Assembly (NCBI RefSeq): GCF_003573545.1
Contig: NZ_QWET01000002.1
Coordinates: 391,797 to 455,796 of the forward strand
Length of the DNA stretch: 64,000 nt
Direction of reading: 5' to 3'
Origin: Mariniphaga sediminis
GTDB taxonomy: Bacteria; Bacteroidota; Bacteroidia; Bacteroidales; Prolixibacteraceae
A program made the translations under genes and the position numbers. The notes under the pieces are model-generated. The model was given only the letters and a program-made list of their open reading frames with translations, had not been told where the DNA came from and did no database searches. Shown here piece after piece: positions 1 through 9,145 of the stretch. Numbering within the stretch: position 1 is the stretch's first letter; the number at the start of each line of letters is the position of its first letter.

Positions 1-532
1 ACTGACTCAGGAAGTTGTTGATTTTAGCAACGAAAAAACCTGGGGCGAAAAACTGACGGGAGACATCCTCTTTTCGGCATTGGGAACGACCTTAAAACAA
101 GCCGGAAGTAAAGAAAAGGAATATGAAGTGGATTTTACATACAACCTGAATTTTGCCCGGAAAGCCAAAGAAAACGGAATAGAAAATTACGTACTGGTTT
201 CTTCGGTTGGTGCCAATCCCAGGTCGCGAATTTTTTACACCCGCATGAAAGGTGAACTGGATAAAGCTGTGGCTAACCTTAACTTCAAGAAACTGGCCAT
301 ACTAAGGCCTTCTTCCCTGACTGGAGAGCGTAGAGAAAAACGTTGGATGGAAAATATTTCCATTCCCGTTGCACGCCTGGTAACCCGATTCGTTTTTAAG
401 AAATACCGCCCCATTGAAGATAGAACAGTTGCACAAGCGATGATTAATGCGGCCATAAATTCCCATACTGAAAAAACAATCTGGGAGGCCGATGAAATTT
501 TTAAACTAGCCAATACAATTCCTTTCAACTAA
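1..532 (+). CDS. NAD(P)-binding Rossmann/NmrA-like oxidoreductase, C-terminal part
   Basis: The frame (codons from position 2) is open to the left edge, so the N-terminus and its GxxGxxG dinucleotide loop lie outside the window; an internal TTG at 80 is not a credible start. Visible parts are a DILFSALGTT strand-turn, the YVLVSSVGA strand and an FYTRMKGELD helix that holds a Tyr-x3-Lys pair, as in atypical short-chain dehydrogenases of the HTATIP2/NmrA type. These bind NAD(P) in the cytoplasm, and substrates of the bacterial members are mostly unknown. About 177 residues are present of an expected 210-220. The class is well supported; the substrate cannot be inferred. Confidence 0.75.
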   Translation, partial: LTQEVVDFSNEKTWGEKLTGDILFSALGTTLKQAGSKEKEYEVDFTYNLNFARKAKENGIENYVLVSSVGANPRSRIFYTRMKGELDKAVANLNFKKLAILRPSSLTGERREKRWMENISIPVARLVTRFVFKKYRPIEDRTVAQAMINAAINSHTEKTIWEADEIFKLANTIPFN

Positions 533-583
533 AGTCTGAAAAAAGTGTTTCTTTCTAATATATAATGTATAAATTTAAAAATC

Positions 584-1024
584 ATGTACACAGGATTACT
601 TCACACCCACAATCTCTTTCGCTGGTTAGTTTTAATTGTATTGTTGCTGGCAATTGTTTCTGCATTTACAGGCTGGTTCAGTAAAAGAGAGTGGTCGAAA
701 CGGGACAATATGTTGGGATTGGTACTTACTATTTTCGTTGACATTCAATTCTTGGTTGGACTAATACTCTACGCGTTTGTAAGTCCGCTCACCAAAGCAG
801 CTTTTGCCGATTTCGGTGCAGCTATGAAAAATGCCGATTTACGTTTCTACGCAGTAGAACATATCCTGATGATGCTCGTTGCCCTGGTTTTTGTCCATAT
901 CGGAAAAAGCAAATCCAAAAAAGCTGCCATACCAGTAAAAAAACACTGCTCTGCCGCAATCTGGTACAGCCTTGCCCTCATTCTGGTACTGGCCGGAATT
1001 CCATGGGACAGAGCATTCTTTTAA
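584..1024 (+). CDS. Small four-helix integral membrane protein
   Basis: 146 residues with four hydrophobic segments (about 12-32, 44-66, 90-107 and 122-141), so almost entirely embedded in the inner membrane. Histidines at 7, 9, 93 and 105 lie at or near helix ends. Bacteroidota proteins of this layout are sometimes labelled cytochrome B, but no confirmed haem motif can be shown here. The gene is 51 nt downstream of the oxidoreductase and 57 nt upstream of the large PEPCK-like gene, so the three could be co-transcribed. The ORF is secure; the function is unknown. Confidence 0.7.
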   Translation: MYTGLLHTHNLFRWLVLIVLLLAIVSAFTGWFSKREWSKRDNMLGLVLTIFVDIQFLVGLILYAFVSPLTKAAFADFGAAMKNADLRFYAVEHILMMLVALVFVHIGKSKSKKAAIPVKKHCSAAIWYSLALILVLAGIPWDRAFF

Positions 1025-1081
1025 CCCAAGACACACAACCAATCTTATTCAAAATACTGACGGTTAAAATATTTTCGACAG

Positions 1082-4000
1082 ATGAAAAACGATGAAAAGG
1101 ATATCCAGAAATCCAGAAAAAAAGACAGAAGGGAAATGATTCAATACATCAACCTGCAACTGGCTTCGTTAGGACAGCCATTGTTTACAGGTGAGGCGGA
1201 AGAAGGGGCTAAATACGCAGGAGCCCGTTTTATTTCACTTACCGAAGGGTTGATTAGCAGCTTTCGTGAAAAATCGAGACTGCTTGCCGGACATCTCTCC
1301 CCTCCTGATTTTCGTATTCAGGAATTTATAGATGATTATTTAAAAGACACTGGTTTCGATAAACCCTGCCGGTTGCCAAATGACACGCTTGTATTAAACC
1401 AGCCTGGGATGGCCCGCGAAGTGAGTCTCCCTCCCAACGGAAACTCATTTAAAAACGATCTGTTGAGTTCTTACCGGCTCAAACAGGGAATTCTGAACAA
1501 CCCGGCAGCCGACAAGCGTACAACCAAAGGGACATTTCATATTGTGGAAGGCGGACTTCCGGTAGCCCTCGATAAAAAGGAAGTACCTAAAATTGCGTTT
1601 GCGCACATGTTACACGCGGCGCTTCATCCGTCGGACGAGATAAATATTCTTCCCTTTACATCGAACCAGAAGGATAAAGCCAAACTAATGGTTTCGCTTT
1701 TACTACGACCAGTGGTTTGCCCGGAGGTGAAAGGAGTAATCAGTGAAAAAAGTATGGAAATCCGCTTTTTCGCCCCCGGAAGCCTGGTGAGTAATCTCGA
1801 TTTTGTGGAAACCATTTTTGGAAATGCAGGAGACCACAACCTCGCAGAAAACGATGCGGCGCTGGACATTGAACACTGGACCGGCCACACCGGGTGCATT
1901 ATTTTGGCGCCACACCTTACCAAACTAAAAAAGAAAGACATCGGTCTGCCCCATTTCAATGATGCCACCGAACGCCAGCGGCTCAACGGCATGTGCTGGA
2001 AGGATGAAAACGAACTTTATAATGATGGCGGCGCCTTTAAAGTCACTTGTCGCGACGACCGGGGCGTGGTGGTAACACTTATTGCCGACAACTATTACGG
2101 ATACTCGAAAAAAGAGATAAAAACGCAGATAAGCTACTCTGCCAACCTTTACGGACTGGTTGAAGAAGAACATGCAGGTGGTGCCATTGCTTTCCCTCGG
2201 GGAAATATGGGAGACAATATTTTTGGAGAGCCGTTCTCCGGAAAGTTTAACAACAAATATACTTTTGAGGAAGTAAAAAACCTGCTGGCCGGAAAAATCG
2301 ACGTAATGCCGGAAAACTATGCGATCGATAAAAAATATCCGGACATCATTTATATTCATGAACATGCTGACATTGATCTGGAAAAAGGTGCAGTTATCTG
2401 GAAGCATAATGGCAAAGAACAAAAACTGAAACTGTCGCCCCAAAAAATTTACATCCATCCTTCGGGACACAAGTTTCAACTTGTAAAACACCCGGAACAG
2501 CAGTTGTGGCGAATTGTAGACACAGCACCGGAAGGTATTTTCTGCCACAAACCCAGCACGGTTTCCGGAGGGGGAAAATCCGAAATATCCAAATCGATGC
2601 AGAATGCCATTAAATACGGTTCATTTTACATCCAGGATCTGGAAAAAGACTCAGAAATGGTGGATATGCTCATTCAATACGACTATTCCAACCGCTGGAA
2701 ATCCATTTACCCGGATGCGCGCCCATCCAGACCCTTCCTGAGTCCGCACCGGACACTGGGCTCCGCAGTGAAACTGCTTACTCCATCCGATCAGTACAGC
2801 GATAAATACAACCGTTTTCTGGAAAGTATTCCCATCCATGTAAAAAACCTGGCGCTGTATATCAAAAGAATGTACCGCACCCATCAGGATAAAGGGACCT
2901 GGAAGGAATACCTGAATGTGGAAATAGTGAATGGCAGAGACGGAAATGCCTTGCGCTACAAACACAATAAAATTGTAGCAAGCTACGCACGAATAGGTTT
3001 TAGCCCTGAAGGAAAATGGTATTTACATAAATTGCGCTCCGACTTTATTCCCAGCGAAAAAATCCAGATGGAAGATGACATTACGGCTTCCATTACTGTG
3101 CCGGCCAACCGGTTAAACCATTTAAATCCTGAATACAGGAATAAAAGCGTGAAGCTGGTTTCCAACTGCGAAAGCTTCCTCTTTCAACGGCCGGATGAAG
3201 CGATAATAAGAGGTTACGACAAGGAAGCCGAAGCAGATATTGTACGCAACAATACCTTCCTTACCAACTATGAACCGCTGACGCGCGAGGACGCCACCGA
3301 AATTTATGAGGATGCCATCCGCTTCGATGAGTATACTGCCCCTGTGCAGGATCTGATTAAAAAGGTAGCTGAAGGACATAAAGATTGTTATTTTGTTTCG
3401 CCTGCCCACACACGTGTCGTGAATGGCGTTCCGACCAACAACCCGCGTTACCTGCAGGTCAACCGGTTTAAACATGAAAACCAGGAAACTTACCTTGCCG
3501 AAACAGGAATCAGGTTATTCAGAAAAGTTCCGGCAGAGAACCCTGTTCATTTGCCGGTGAACGCTGTGCTTCCCGGGCGGCGCAACAACCCTGCAGAAAG
3601 GGAAAAAGGCATCCGTCCGCTCAGTGTCTATAACCCGATTCATTACCAGGAAATCCCGGAACTGTTCATGGATTTCATCTGTAGCCTCACCGGAAAGTCA
3701 CCTTCCACCACAGGAGCAGGCTCCGAAGGGGCGCTCACCAAAGGGCCGTTCAATATGCTCGTGCCAACTACCGATCTGAACAATGCCTTGCTCTCCTACA
3801 TTCTTTCCGAGTACCAGGGATTCAGTTCGGCTGCCGGATACATCGGGCAATACAAACGGTTTGATCATGATATCAGTATCCTCGTCCCGGAAATATGGGC
3901 CCGCCTTGAACCCGATGACAGAGATGCTCAAAAGCTTATCAGTCATAACTGCCTCGAAAAACTGGAAGATTTTGAATACAACGGAGAAAAAATCCTGGCC

Positions 4001-4561
4001 AGTCGCCTCGGTTATCGTATCAATGAGAACTTTGCCTTCCGCTGTATGAACAGGCTTTTCGATGAGCCATTAGCTGTATTTAACGACAAAATGCTCCGGC
4101 CTGAACTTCAGGATATGGAAGAATATGTTGACGGAATTAAAAACATTGTAGAAGCTCAACAAAAAGTAGCGCTTCAGTACTTTGAAGAAGGCAGTGTGGA
4201 AGCAGCTATTCCTCCCCTGAAAATCCTTCTGCACATTATGGCCTATGGGCACTACGAAGGAAAAGAGCTGAGCAGCCCGGAACTCCGAAAGGAATTCGAC
4301 AGGGATTTTGTACTACAAACAGACTGGTACAAAGAACGGCTAAGGCTGAAACAACAAAAGGATACAGCCTTCCTGAATAAACAAATCCGGTACCTGAAAG
4401 ATTTTATGTCGGATCCGAACAACCAGGAGCTGGTTGAAAAAATGGAAATTTCGGGTCGGTTGCAAAGCGCTTTCAACAACCTGCAACATGTTGAATCTGA
4501 CAAGTATCTGGATGAACTGGTGGGTACTATTGGTGCCGATCCACTATTCAGAGGGAAATAA
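1082..4561 (+). CDS. Probable pyrophosphate-dependent phosphoenolpyruvate carboxykinase
   Basis: 1159 residues (about 130 kDa), cytoplasmic, with no signal peptide or membrane segment. Size and sequence style (YINLQLASLGQP at 23-34, then REK.RLL.G.L.P.D.RIQ.F) match my memory of the PPi-type PEP carboxykinases described in Entamoeba and Propionibacterium, which are far larger than ATP or GTP PEPCKs and are usually left as hypothetical. They interconvert oxaloacetate + PPi with PEP + CO2 + Pi. A Gly-rich VSGGGKSEISKS loop at about residues 493-504 could bind the (pyro)phosphate. The alternative is an uncharacterised protein of the same family with another activity. ATG start; a hairpin follows the stop but has no U-tract on this strand. 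Confidence 0.6.
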   Translation: MKNDEKDIQKSRKKDRREMIQYINLQLASLGQPLFTGEAEEGAKYAGARFISLTEGLISSFREKSRLLAGHLSPPDFRIQEFIDDYLKDTGFDKPCRLPNDTLVLNQPGMAREVSLPPNGNSFKNDLLSSYRLKQGILNNPAADKRTTKGTFHIVEGGLPVALDKKEVPKIAFAHMLHAALHPSDEINILPFTSNQKDKAKLMVSLLLRPVVCPEVKGVISEKSMEIRFFAPGSLVSNLDFVETIFGNAGDHNLAENDAALDIEHWTGHTGCIILAPHLTKLKKKDIGLPHFNDATERQRLNGMCWKDENELYNDGGAFKVTCRDDRGVVVTLIADNYYGYSKKEIKTQISYSANLYGLVEEEHAGGAIAFPRGNMGDNIFGEPFSGKFNNKYTFEEVKNLLAGKIDVMPENYAIDKKYPDIIYIHEHADIDLEKGAVIWKHNGKEQKLKLSPQKIYIHPSGHKFQLVKHPEQQLWRIVDTAPEGIFCHKPSTVSGGGKSEISKSMQNAIKYGSFYIQDLEKDSEMVDMLIQYDYSNRWKSIYPDARPSRPFLSPHRTLGSAVKLLTPSDQYSDKYNRFLESIPIHVKNLALYIKRMYRTHQDKGTWKEYLNVEIVNGRDGNALRYKHNKIVASYARIGFSPEGKWYLHKLRSDFIPSEKIQMEDDITASITVPANRLNHLNPEYRNKSVKLVSNCESFLFQRPDEAIIRGYDKEAEADIVRNNTFLTNYEPLTREDATEIYEDAIRFDEYTAPVQDLIKKVAEGHKDCYFVSPAHTRVVNGVPTNNPRYLQVNRFKHENQETYLAETGIRLFRKVPAENPVHLPVNAVLPGRRNNPAEREKGIRPLSVYNPIHYQEIPELFMDFICSLTGKSPSTTGAGSEGALTKGPFNMLVPTTDLNNALLSYILSEYQGFSSAAGYIGQYKRFDHDISILVPEIWARLEPDDRDAQKLISHNCLEKLEDFEYNGEKILASRLGYRINENFAFRCMNRLFDEPLAVFNDKMLRPELQDMEEYVDGIKNIVEAQQKVALQYFEEGSVEAAIPPLKILLHIMAYGHYEGKELSSPELRKEFDRDFVLQTDWYKERLRLKQQKDTAFLNKQIRYLKDFMSDPNNQELVEKMEISGRLQSAFNNLQHVESDKYLDELVGTIGADPLFRGK

Positions 4562-4601
4562 TTGATTAATCCCTGGCAGGTTTCAAAGCCTGTCAGGGAT
4601 T

Positions 4602-4639
4602 AAAAAAAAAACAGCCTGCCGAAACTTCAGCAGACTGCT
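4602..4639 (-). terminator. Intrinsic terminator of the 226-aa orphan gene
   Basis: Read on the minus strand, the arms CAGTCTGC and GCAGGCTG (plus positions 4630-4637 and 4612-4619; one G-U pair) enclose a short loop and run into a ten-T tract (A-run 4602-4611). It lies 24 nt beyond the stop of the 4663-5343 gene. A second palindrome next to it (4566-4603) serves neither strand as a canonical terminator. Confidence 0.75.
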
Positions 4640-4662
4640 TTTACAGCTAATTATCAGACAGT

Positions 4663-5343
4663 TTAAAGATTTACCATAACTTTATAGAAATTAAATTCGT
4701 CCCGTTTGATGGGATCAAACTGGTAATAGGCAGCTGCAAGGCGACATATATCCTGGACGATTTCATAAATTTCGATTACATCTTTTTGAGCAAAGGTATT
4801 CAACTCGTTTTCGCTTTCCAGCGCTTCGAAACAACACTTGAAGTCTTCAATCTGCCGGGCTGTTTCCAGAATCTTATGAAATAAAGAATCCGGAACACCT
4901 TTGTCAGAAATCTTTTTCCGGGTATCCTCATCAAGGTTCTCGGCAAAAGTAACCAGAAACTTGTATAAACTCAGATGATCCCCATTCTTGGCGTCGCTGA
5001 AATAATCGTTGTATCCCAGTTTCTTAAAAACTTCTTTAACAAAAGGTTTATCTTTTTTAAAATCCACTTTTAATGCTGCCCGAAGAACTTTAAGGCTTTG
5101 AAGCCCTGCCACCAACACCTCATGCCACTCCCGGTATTTCTCATCTTTAATGCTGTCAAAGCTTTCAGCATAATACTTTTCAATGGTATCATTTATCCAA
5201 ACATTAAGGGAAATGGCATATTCAGGATCCCATTCATTCCGGATGCTGGACAATTCGTAAATGTTTTCCTTAAATGATTTGGCAATTTTCTGACAGGCCA
5301 GAATGGTGGCTGTGCTGGTCGGACAAGCAGTTGCGGTTTCCAT
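4663..5343 (-). CDS. Hypothetical helical protein
   Basis: 226 residues, acidic, no membrane segment and no signal peptide, predicted from composition to be mostly alpha-helical. I do not recognise the family. An N-terminal METATACPTSTATILACQ segment contains two Cys; another pair (CC) sits near residue 167. It stands alone between convergent and tandem neighbours, with its own terminator and a TAnnTTTG promoter-like element 30 nt upstream, so it appears to be a monocistronic gene. ATG start. Real coding is supported by length, placement and the terminator; no function is proposed. Confidence 0.6.
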   Translation of the reverse strand: METATACPTSTATILACQKIAKSFKENIYELSSIRNEWDPEYAISLNVWINDTIEKYYAESFDSIKDEKYREWHEVLVAGLQSLKVLRAALKVDFKKDKPFVKEVFKKLGYNDYFSDAKNGDHLSLYKFLVTFAENLDEDTRKKISDKGVPDSLFHKILETARQIEDFKCCFEALESENELNTFAQKDVIEIYEIVQDICRLAAAYYQFDPIKRDEFNFYKVMVNL

Positions 5344-5372
5344 GATATAGTTTTTTTGAGTTAGCAGTAATA

Positions 5373-5380
5373 CAAAACTA
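5373..5380 (-). promoter_or_regulatory. Candidate -7 element for the 226-aa orphan gene
   Basis: On the minus strand TAGTTTTG fits the Bacteroidota -7 consensus TAnnTTTG, 30 nt upstream of the ATG at 5343. No TTG at the usual 19-21 bp spacing was found, so this is a weak call. Confidence 0.35.
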
Positions 5381-5523
5381 CCAACTTATACGCAAAACTC
5401 CCTGAAAATGATAAAAAATATAAAATGTTTTACAGTTATGTTTTGAAACTATGTTACATAACAATTTTTTAAAAGAGGGGTTAAAGCAAAAATCCACCGA
5501 AGGTACAGCCACAGGCCTGCAAA

Positions 5524-6141
5524 CTATTTGTGCCGCTTTTTCAATTCTTTAACCACATCTTCCAAACGGTAGCCTTTGTGCGTAAGTAAAACAATAAGAT
5601 GGTAAATCAGATCACCTGCTTCATAAATAAAATTCTCATCATCGTTGGCCATAGCACCAATAATGGTTTCAACGGCTTCCTCTCCCACCTTCTGTGAAAT
5701 TTTGGATGTTCCCTTTTGAAAAAGAGATGTAGTATAAGACCCTTCAGGCATCTCCTGTTTCCGCTTATCAATAAAACTCTGCAGATATTCCAGAAACTGA
5801 ATATCGGCCTCTTTATTCGTTTCTGAAAAGCAGGTATCGGCGCCGGTATGGCAAACCGGTCCAACCGGATTAGCTTTAACAAGCAAAGTATCTTTATCGC
5901 AATCAACCAGTATGGAAACCACATTCAGAAAGTTACCGGATTCCTCACCTTTTGTCCATAACCGGTTTTTGGTACGGCTGAAAAAGGTTACCTTTCCTGT
6001 TTCGGTGGTTTTTTGCAGGGCTTCCTTATTCATAAACCCCACCATTAACACCTTCTGTGTTGAATTATCCTGAATAACTGCCGGAACCAAGCCGTTTAGT
6101 TTATTGAAATCTATTTGTTCTATACCTGAAAACTCCATCAT
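5524..6141 (-). CDS. hisIE: Bifunctional phosphoribosyl-AMP cyclohydrolase / phosphoribosyl-ATP pyrophosphohydrolase
   Basis: 205 residues, the usual size of the fused enzyme. The N-terminal HisI part (about 1-115) carries the metal/zinc segment DCDKDTLLVKANP...VCHTGADTCF; the C-terminal HisE part (about 120-205) has GEEAVETIIGA and EAGDLIYHLIVLL of the all-alpha MazG-like fold. It converts PR-ATP through PR-AMP to ProFAR, steps 2 and 3 of histidine synthesis. It is the last gene of the minus-strand his cluster, 35 nt after hisF. Full length, ATG start. Confidence 0.96.
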   Translation of the reverse strand: MMEFSGIEQIDFNKLNGLVPAVIQDNSTQKVLMVGFMNKEALQKTTETGKVTFFSRTKNRLWTKGEESGNFLNVVSILVDCDKDTLLVKANPVGPVCHTGADTCFSETNKEADIQFLEYLQSFIDKRKQEMPEGSYTTSLFQKGTSKISQKVGEEAVETIIGAMANDDENFIYEAGDLIYHLIVLLTHKGYRLEDVVKELKKRHK

Positions 6142-6176
6142 AATAATAATTTGCCGCGAATTTAACGATTTACAAA

Positions 6177-6932
6177 TTAACGCACCACAATCCCCTGTTC
6201 TCTTAAATACTTTTTAAGTTCAGGAATTGGAATCTCGTTGTAATGGAAAATACTAGCTGCCAGTCCGGCATCTGCTTTTCCTTTCGTGAATACATCTACA
6301 AAATGTTCTTTTGCTCCTGCCCCGCCCGATGCAATGATCGGAATTTTTAATGAATCGGCCAGCCGGGCCAGTTGCTGGTTAGCAAAACCGTTTTTAGTTC
6401 CGTCATGGTTCATGGACGTAAACAGGATTTCTCCGGCGCCACGATCTTCTGCTTCTTTTGCCCATGAAAAAAGTTCCTTATCTGTAGGAATGCGCCCTCC
6501 GTTTACGGTAACCGTCCAGTGCTCCTTTTCATCACCTCGTGCATCTATGGCCACCACCACAAATTGACTTCCAAAACTTTTTGCCATGTCATCTATCAGT
6601 TGCGGGTTGCGTACAGCCGAAGAGTTGATGGAAATTTTGTCCGCACCGGCACTCAGCAATTTTTCTGCATCTGCCAATTCGCTGATACCACCGCCTACAG
6701 TGAAAGGGATATTCAGATGACGGGCAATACGTTTTACCAGTTCCACAAAAGTTTTGCGCCCTTCGTGTGTAGCCGTGATGTCAAGAAAAACCAACTCGTC
6801 GGCTCCGTCTGCCGCATACTTGGCTCCCAGTTCAACCGGGTCACCCACCTCTTTGATGTCTACGAAGTTGATTCCCTTCACGGTTTGACCATCCCGAATA
6901 TCCAGACATGGTATAATTCTTTTTGCAAGCAT
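6177..6932 (-). CDS. hisF: Imidazole glycerol phosphate synthase, cyclase subunit
   Basis: 251 residues forming a (beta/alpha)8 barrel. The two catalytic aspartates fall at the canonical positions: D11 in IPCLDIRDG and D130 in VVAID. The phosphate-binding VGGGI (79-83) and IIASGGAGA motifs are intact. HisF uses ammonia passed from HisH to convert PRFAR to IGP and AICAR. The partner gene hisH is not in the window, so the his genes must be split between loci. It is 35 nt upstream of hisIE and follows the DUF3307 gene by 32 nt. Confidence 0.97.
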   Translation of the reverse strand: MLAKRIIPCLDIRDGQTVKGINFVDIKEVGDPVELGAKYAADGADELVFLDITATHEGRKTFVELVKRIARHLNIPFTVGGGISELADAEKLLSAGADKISINSSAVRNPQLIDDMAKSFGSQFVVVAIDARGDEKEHWTVTVNGGRIPTDKELFSWAKEAEDRGAGEILFTSMNHDGTKNGFANQQLARLADSLKIPIIASGGAGAKEHFVDVFTKGKADAGLAASIFHYNEIPIPELKKYLREQGIVVR

Positions 6933-6964
6933 TCTCTGTTTAAAATTAAAAGTTCAAAATATTT

Positions 6965-7666
6965 TTATGATGACAACCAATTGATTACCAACCCAACTAC
7001 AATAGCCAATGTAAAGGAAAGCAGTGTCCCCAAAAGAAAGAATTCTGCTTTCTTGTTCCCGTCCTCACGGGTATCGTTAAATCGAAAAATGGATTTTGCG
7101 GCAATCAGAAAACCGAGTGCTGCTACCTGGTCTGACGTGATAAACACCAGGATGAGTACACGCTCCAAAATACCTATCCAGGCTGAAACATCAAGCTTAA
7201 ATGCCTTACTTTTATCGGGTATCACAACATTTAAAAACATCCCTGTAAAAATACCCAAAGGACTGGTGACCAAAACAAATCCGACAGCATAAATCCAAAA
7301 CCCGGTCAGACCTTCTGAAATTTCTGCAGATGTTGCAAAAACTGCTAAAACCAACAACACTCCTATATGTAAAAGCTGGTCAACCAGAAAAGCAAGGATC
7401 GTGTCCGGTAATTTCGATTTAAAGAAGTCCGTAAAAAAATGCAGAACAAAAATTACCGGAAAGAACCACCACAAACCTAACTGAAAAGTAAACAGTACAG
7501 GCAGCAATGATGCGATCCCGGAATGTAAAACCAGTTTCGCCGACTTCCATCCGTTTTCTCTTTTGTGGTGCACCCAGGAGCCCGGTTGCAGCCAGAAATC
7601 GGCAACCAGATGCCCCGTTAGCATCGGAAGGAAAACACTATTCAGTAATTCCATAATTTTTCTCAA
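6965..7666 (-). CDS. DUF3307 family membrane protein
   Basis: 233 residues with about six hydrophobic segments. The N-terminal FLPMLTGHLVADFWLQPGSW and the following VLHFFTDFFKSKL segment are typical of DUF3307 (TM regions preceded by a GHxxADFxLQ-like motif). Function is unknown. The start used overlaps the end of the satD-like gene by 29 nt; the second Met (7654) would reduce this. In many bacteria this family sits next to a SatD-like gene, as here, which suggests a functional pair. It separates satD from hisF inside the his cluster and is likely translationally coupled to satD. Confidence 0.85.
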   Translation of the reverse strand: MRKIMELLNSVFLPMLTGHLVADFWLQPGSWVHHKRENGWKSAKLVLHSGIASLLPVLFTFQLGLWWFFPVIFVLHFFTDFFKSKLPDTILAFLVDQLLHIGVLLVLAVFATSAEISEGLTGFWIYAVGFVLVTSPLGIFTGMFLNVVIPDKSKAFKLDVSAWIGILERVLILVFITSDQVAALGFLIAAKSIFRFNDTREDGNKKAEFFLLGTLLSFTLAIVVGLVINWLSS

Positions 7667-8273
7667 CTATTTGTCTGTACCTGCCCAGAAACTTTTCAAT
7701 TGCCTTCCAGTTGGCTGCTTTTAAAGTTTTACTAACTGCCGGCTGAGAGACATTTAGCATTTCGCCAATCTGCTCCTGAGGGGTATCGTCCAATTTATGA
7801 AAAATAACATTCGCCTGAACGGAAGTCAGGTTTTTTATCAGTACGTCGGCCATGTAACAATAGGTTTCCAGCTCATTATCCAGTTCACTGTTTCCGGTAA
7901 CAATAATAATGTGCAGGCCCTTTTTTTTCAGTTTATCCAAATTTTTTCCCGACCGTTCAAAAGCAGAGCCATTCGACAAAAGTACATCTTCATTCCAGGC
8001 TGAAACTTCGCCAATGCCAATCGATATTCTCACATCATTCCCTTCATTTAGACGCCGCACAGCCATCCTGAACTTCAGGGCCAGCAATAATGCCGCGAAA
8101 GGTTCTACCGCCAGCTGGAAACTGTCGCCCCGGTAAAATCGCGTCTTCAGAAGAATACCTTCATGTACAAAACGTTCAATTTTTGCCTGAATTATCTTTC
8201 TCTGATCTTCTTTTAAAATGGAAGAGTTGACGATATCTCCTGTTATAACCGCTATTTGTTTTTGTTGTTTCAC
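7638..8273 (-). CDS. SatD-like protein with C-terminal helix-turn-helix
   Basis: 211 residues. The N-terminus (QIAVITGDIVNSS) and RFYRGDSFQL are the hallmarks of the SatD family, named for a Streptococcus acid-tolerance gene and of unsettled biochemistry. Residues about 165-200 (PQEQIGEMLNVSQPAVSKTL) look like a DNA-binding helix-turn-helix, so this may be a sensor-regulator for itself and the DUF3307 partner. It begins with GTG, the only initiator in frame at this end. Six GGTTATA/TATAACC half-sites surround the start, and a TATATTTG -7-like element ends 5 nt from it. HTH and autoregulation are inferred. Confidence 0.85.
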   Translation of the reverse strand: MKQQKQIAVITGDIVNSSILKEDQRKIIQAKIERFVHEGILLKTRFYRGDSFQLAVEPFAALLLALKFRMAVRRLNEGNDVRISIGIGEVSAWNEDVLLSNGSAFERSGKNLDKLKKKGLHIIIVTGNSELDNELETYCYMADVLIKNLTSVQANVIFHKLDDTPQEQIGEMLNVSQPAVSKTLKAANWKAIEKFLGRYRQIVEKNYGITE

Positions 8274-8358
8274 AGTACAAATATAACTAATATAGGTTAT
8301 AAATAAAAAAATAACCGGGAAAGGTTATAATTTCAACACATACACTTTAGAGGTTATA
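8244..8358. promoter_or_regulatory. Cluster of GGTTATA half-sites around the satD start (candidate operator)
   Basis: Six copies of GGTTATA or its complement, or near copies, occur in 115 bp: TATAACC 8244-8250, TATAAC 8282-8287, GGTTATA 8295-8301, ATAACC 8311-8316, GGTTATA 8323-8329, GGTTATA 8352-8358. Two pairs form inverted repeats (TATAAC-N8-GTTATA; ATAACC-N6-GGTTAT). One half-site overlaps a minus-strand TATATTTG -7-like element at 8278-8285. The outer copies lie inside the satD and hisA coding ends. Confidence 0.55.
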
Positions 8359-9081
8359 GTTTTCCACCTCTTTTAAGCTAATTTTCCCTTCATAAATAGC
8401 TTTTCCGGTAATAACACCCGGGACACCCATTTCGGCCAGATTGAAAATATCATCCATGGAAGCAATGCCTCCACTGGCAATAATTTCAACGTCAGAGAAT
8501 GTTTTCATAATCTCTGAATACAACTCAAATGCAGGTCCGGTTAACATTCCATCCCTACTAATATCAGTAGAAATCACTTTGGAAATTCCCTTCTCATGAA
8601 ATCCGGAGATAAAATCGATTACGGGTAATTCCGTTTCTTCCTGCCAACCGCTCACAGCAATCATTCCATCTTTGGCATCGGCGCCAAGAATGATTTTTTC
8701 ACTCCCAAATTTCCCGAGCCAACTCAAAAAAGTTTCAGGCTCTTTTACGGCGATACTGCCGCCGGTCACCATGGCTGCGCCTGAATCAAACGCAATTTCC
8801 AAATCCTTATCCGATTTCAGACCTCCCCCAAAATCGATAATCAAATTGGTTTGGGAGGCAATCTGTTCCAGCACCTTGTAATTTACGATATGTTTTGCTT
8901 TAGCCCCATCCAAATCCACAAGATGCAACCTTCTGATTCCGGCATCCTCAAACATTTGGGCCACTTCCAGCGGATTTTCATTGTACACCGTTTTGCGTTC
9001 GTAATCGCCTTGTGCAAGCCGCACGCATTTGCCACCAATGATATCGATAGCCGGAATGATTTCAATTTTCTTGCTACTCAT
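8347..9081 (-). CDS. hisA: ProFAR isomerase (phosphoribosylformimino-AICAR-P isomerase)
   Basis: 244 residues, (beta/alpha)8 barrel homologous to HisF. The paired aspartates are D13 in PAIDIIGGK and D135 in LGADAKDG, and the phosphate loops FGGGL and ASGGI are present. It isomerises ProFAR to PRFAR, the step before HisF. It is the first his gene of this segment, 105 nt after argF'; a stem-loop lies between. Full length, ATG start. Confidence 0.96.
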   Translation of the reverse strand: MSSKKIEIIPAIDIIGGKCVRLAQGDYERKTVYNENPLEVAQMFEDAGIRRLHLVDLDGAKAKHIVNYKVLEQIASQTNLIIDFGGGLKSDKDLEIAFDSGAAMVTGGSIAVKEPETFLSWLGKFGSEKIILGADAKDGMIAVSGWQEETELPVIDFISGFHEKGISKVISTDISRDGMLTGPAFELYSEIMKTFSDVEIIASGGIASMDDIFNLAEMGVPGVITGKAIYEGKISLKEVENYNL

Positions 9082-9145
9082 TCTTATTACATGAAGAAGG
9101 TGATTTAAGTTGAACGGGGTATGAATTAAAATTTCCCCATTCTCA

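Noticed and set aside
4566..4603. Perfect palindrome after the PEPCK-like gene, considered as its terminator
   Set aside because: It is followed by an A-run, not a T-run, on the plus strand, and the T-run precedes it on the minus strand. Only the neighbouring minus-strand hairpin (4602-4639) is canonical.
6519..7292. 257-aa plus-strand ORF across hisF and the DUF3307 gene
   Set aside because: It is antisense to two recognisable genes and has no domain of its own; a shadow frame.
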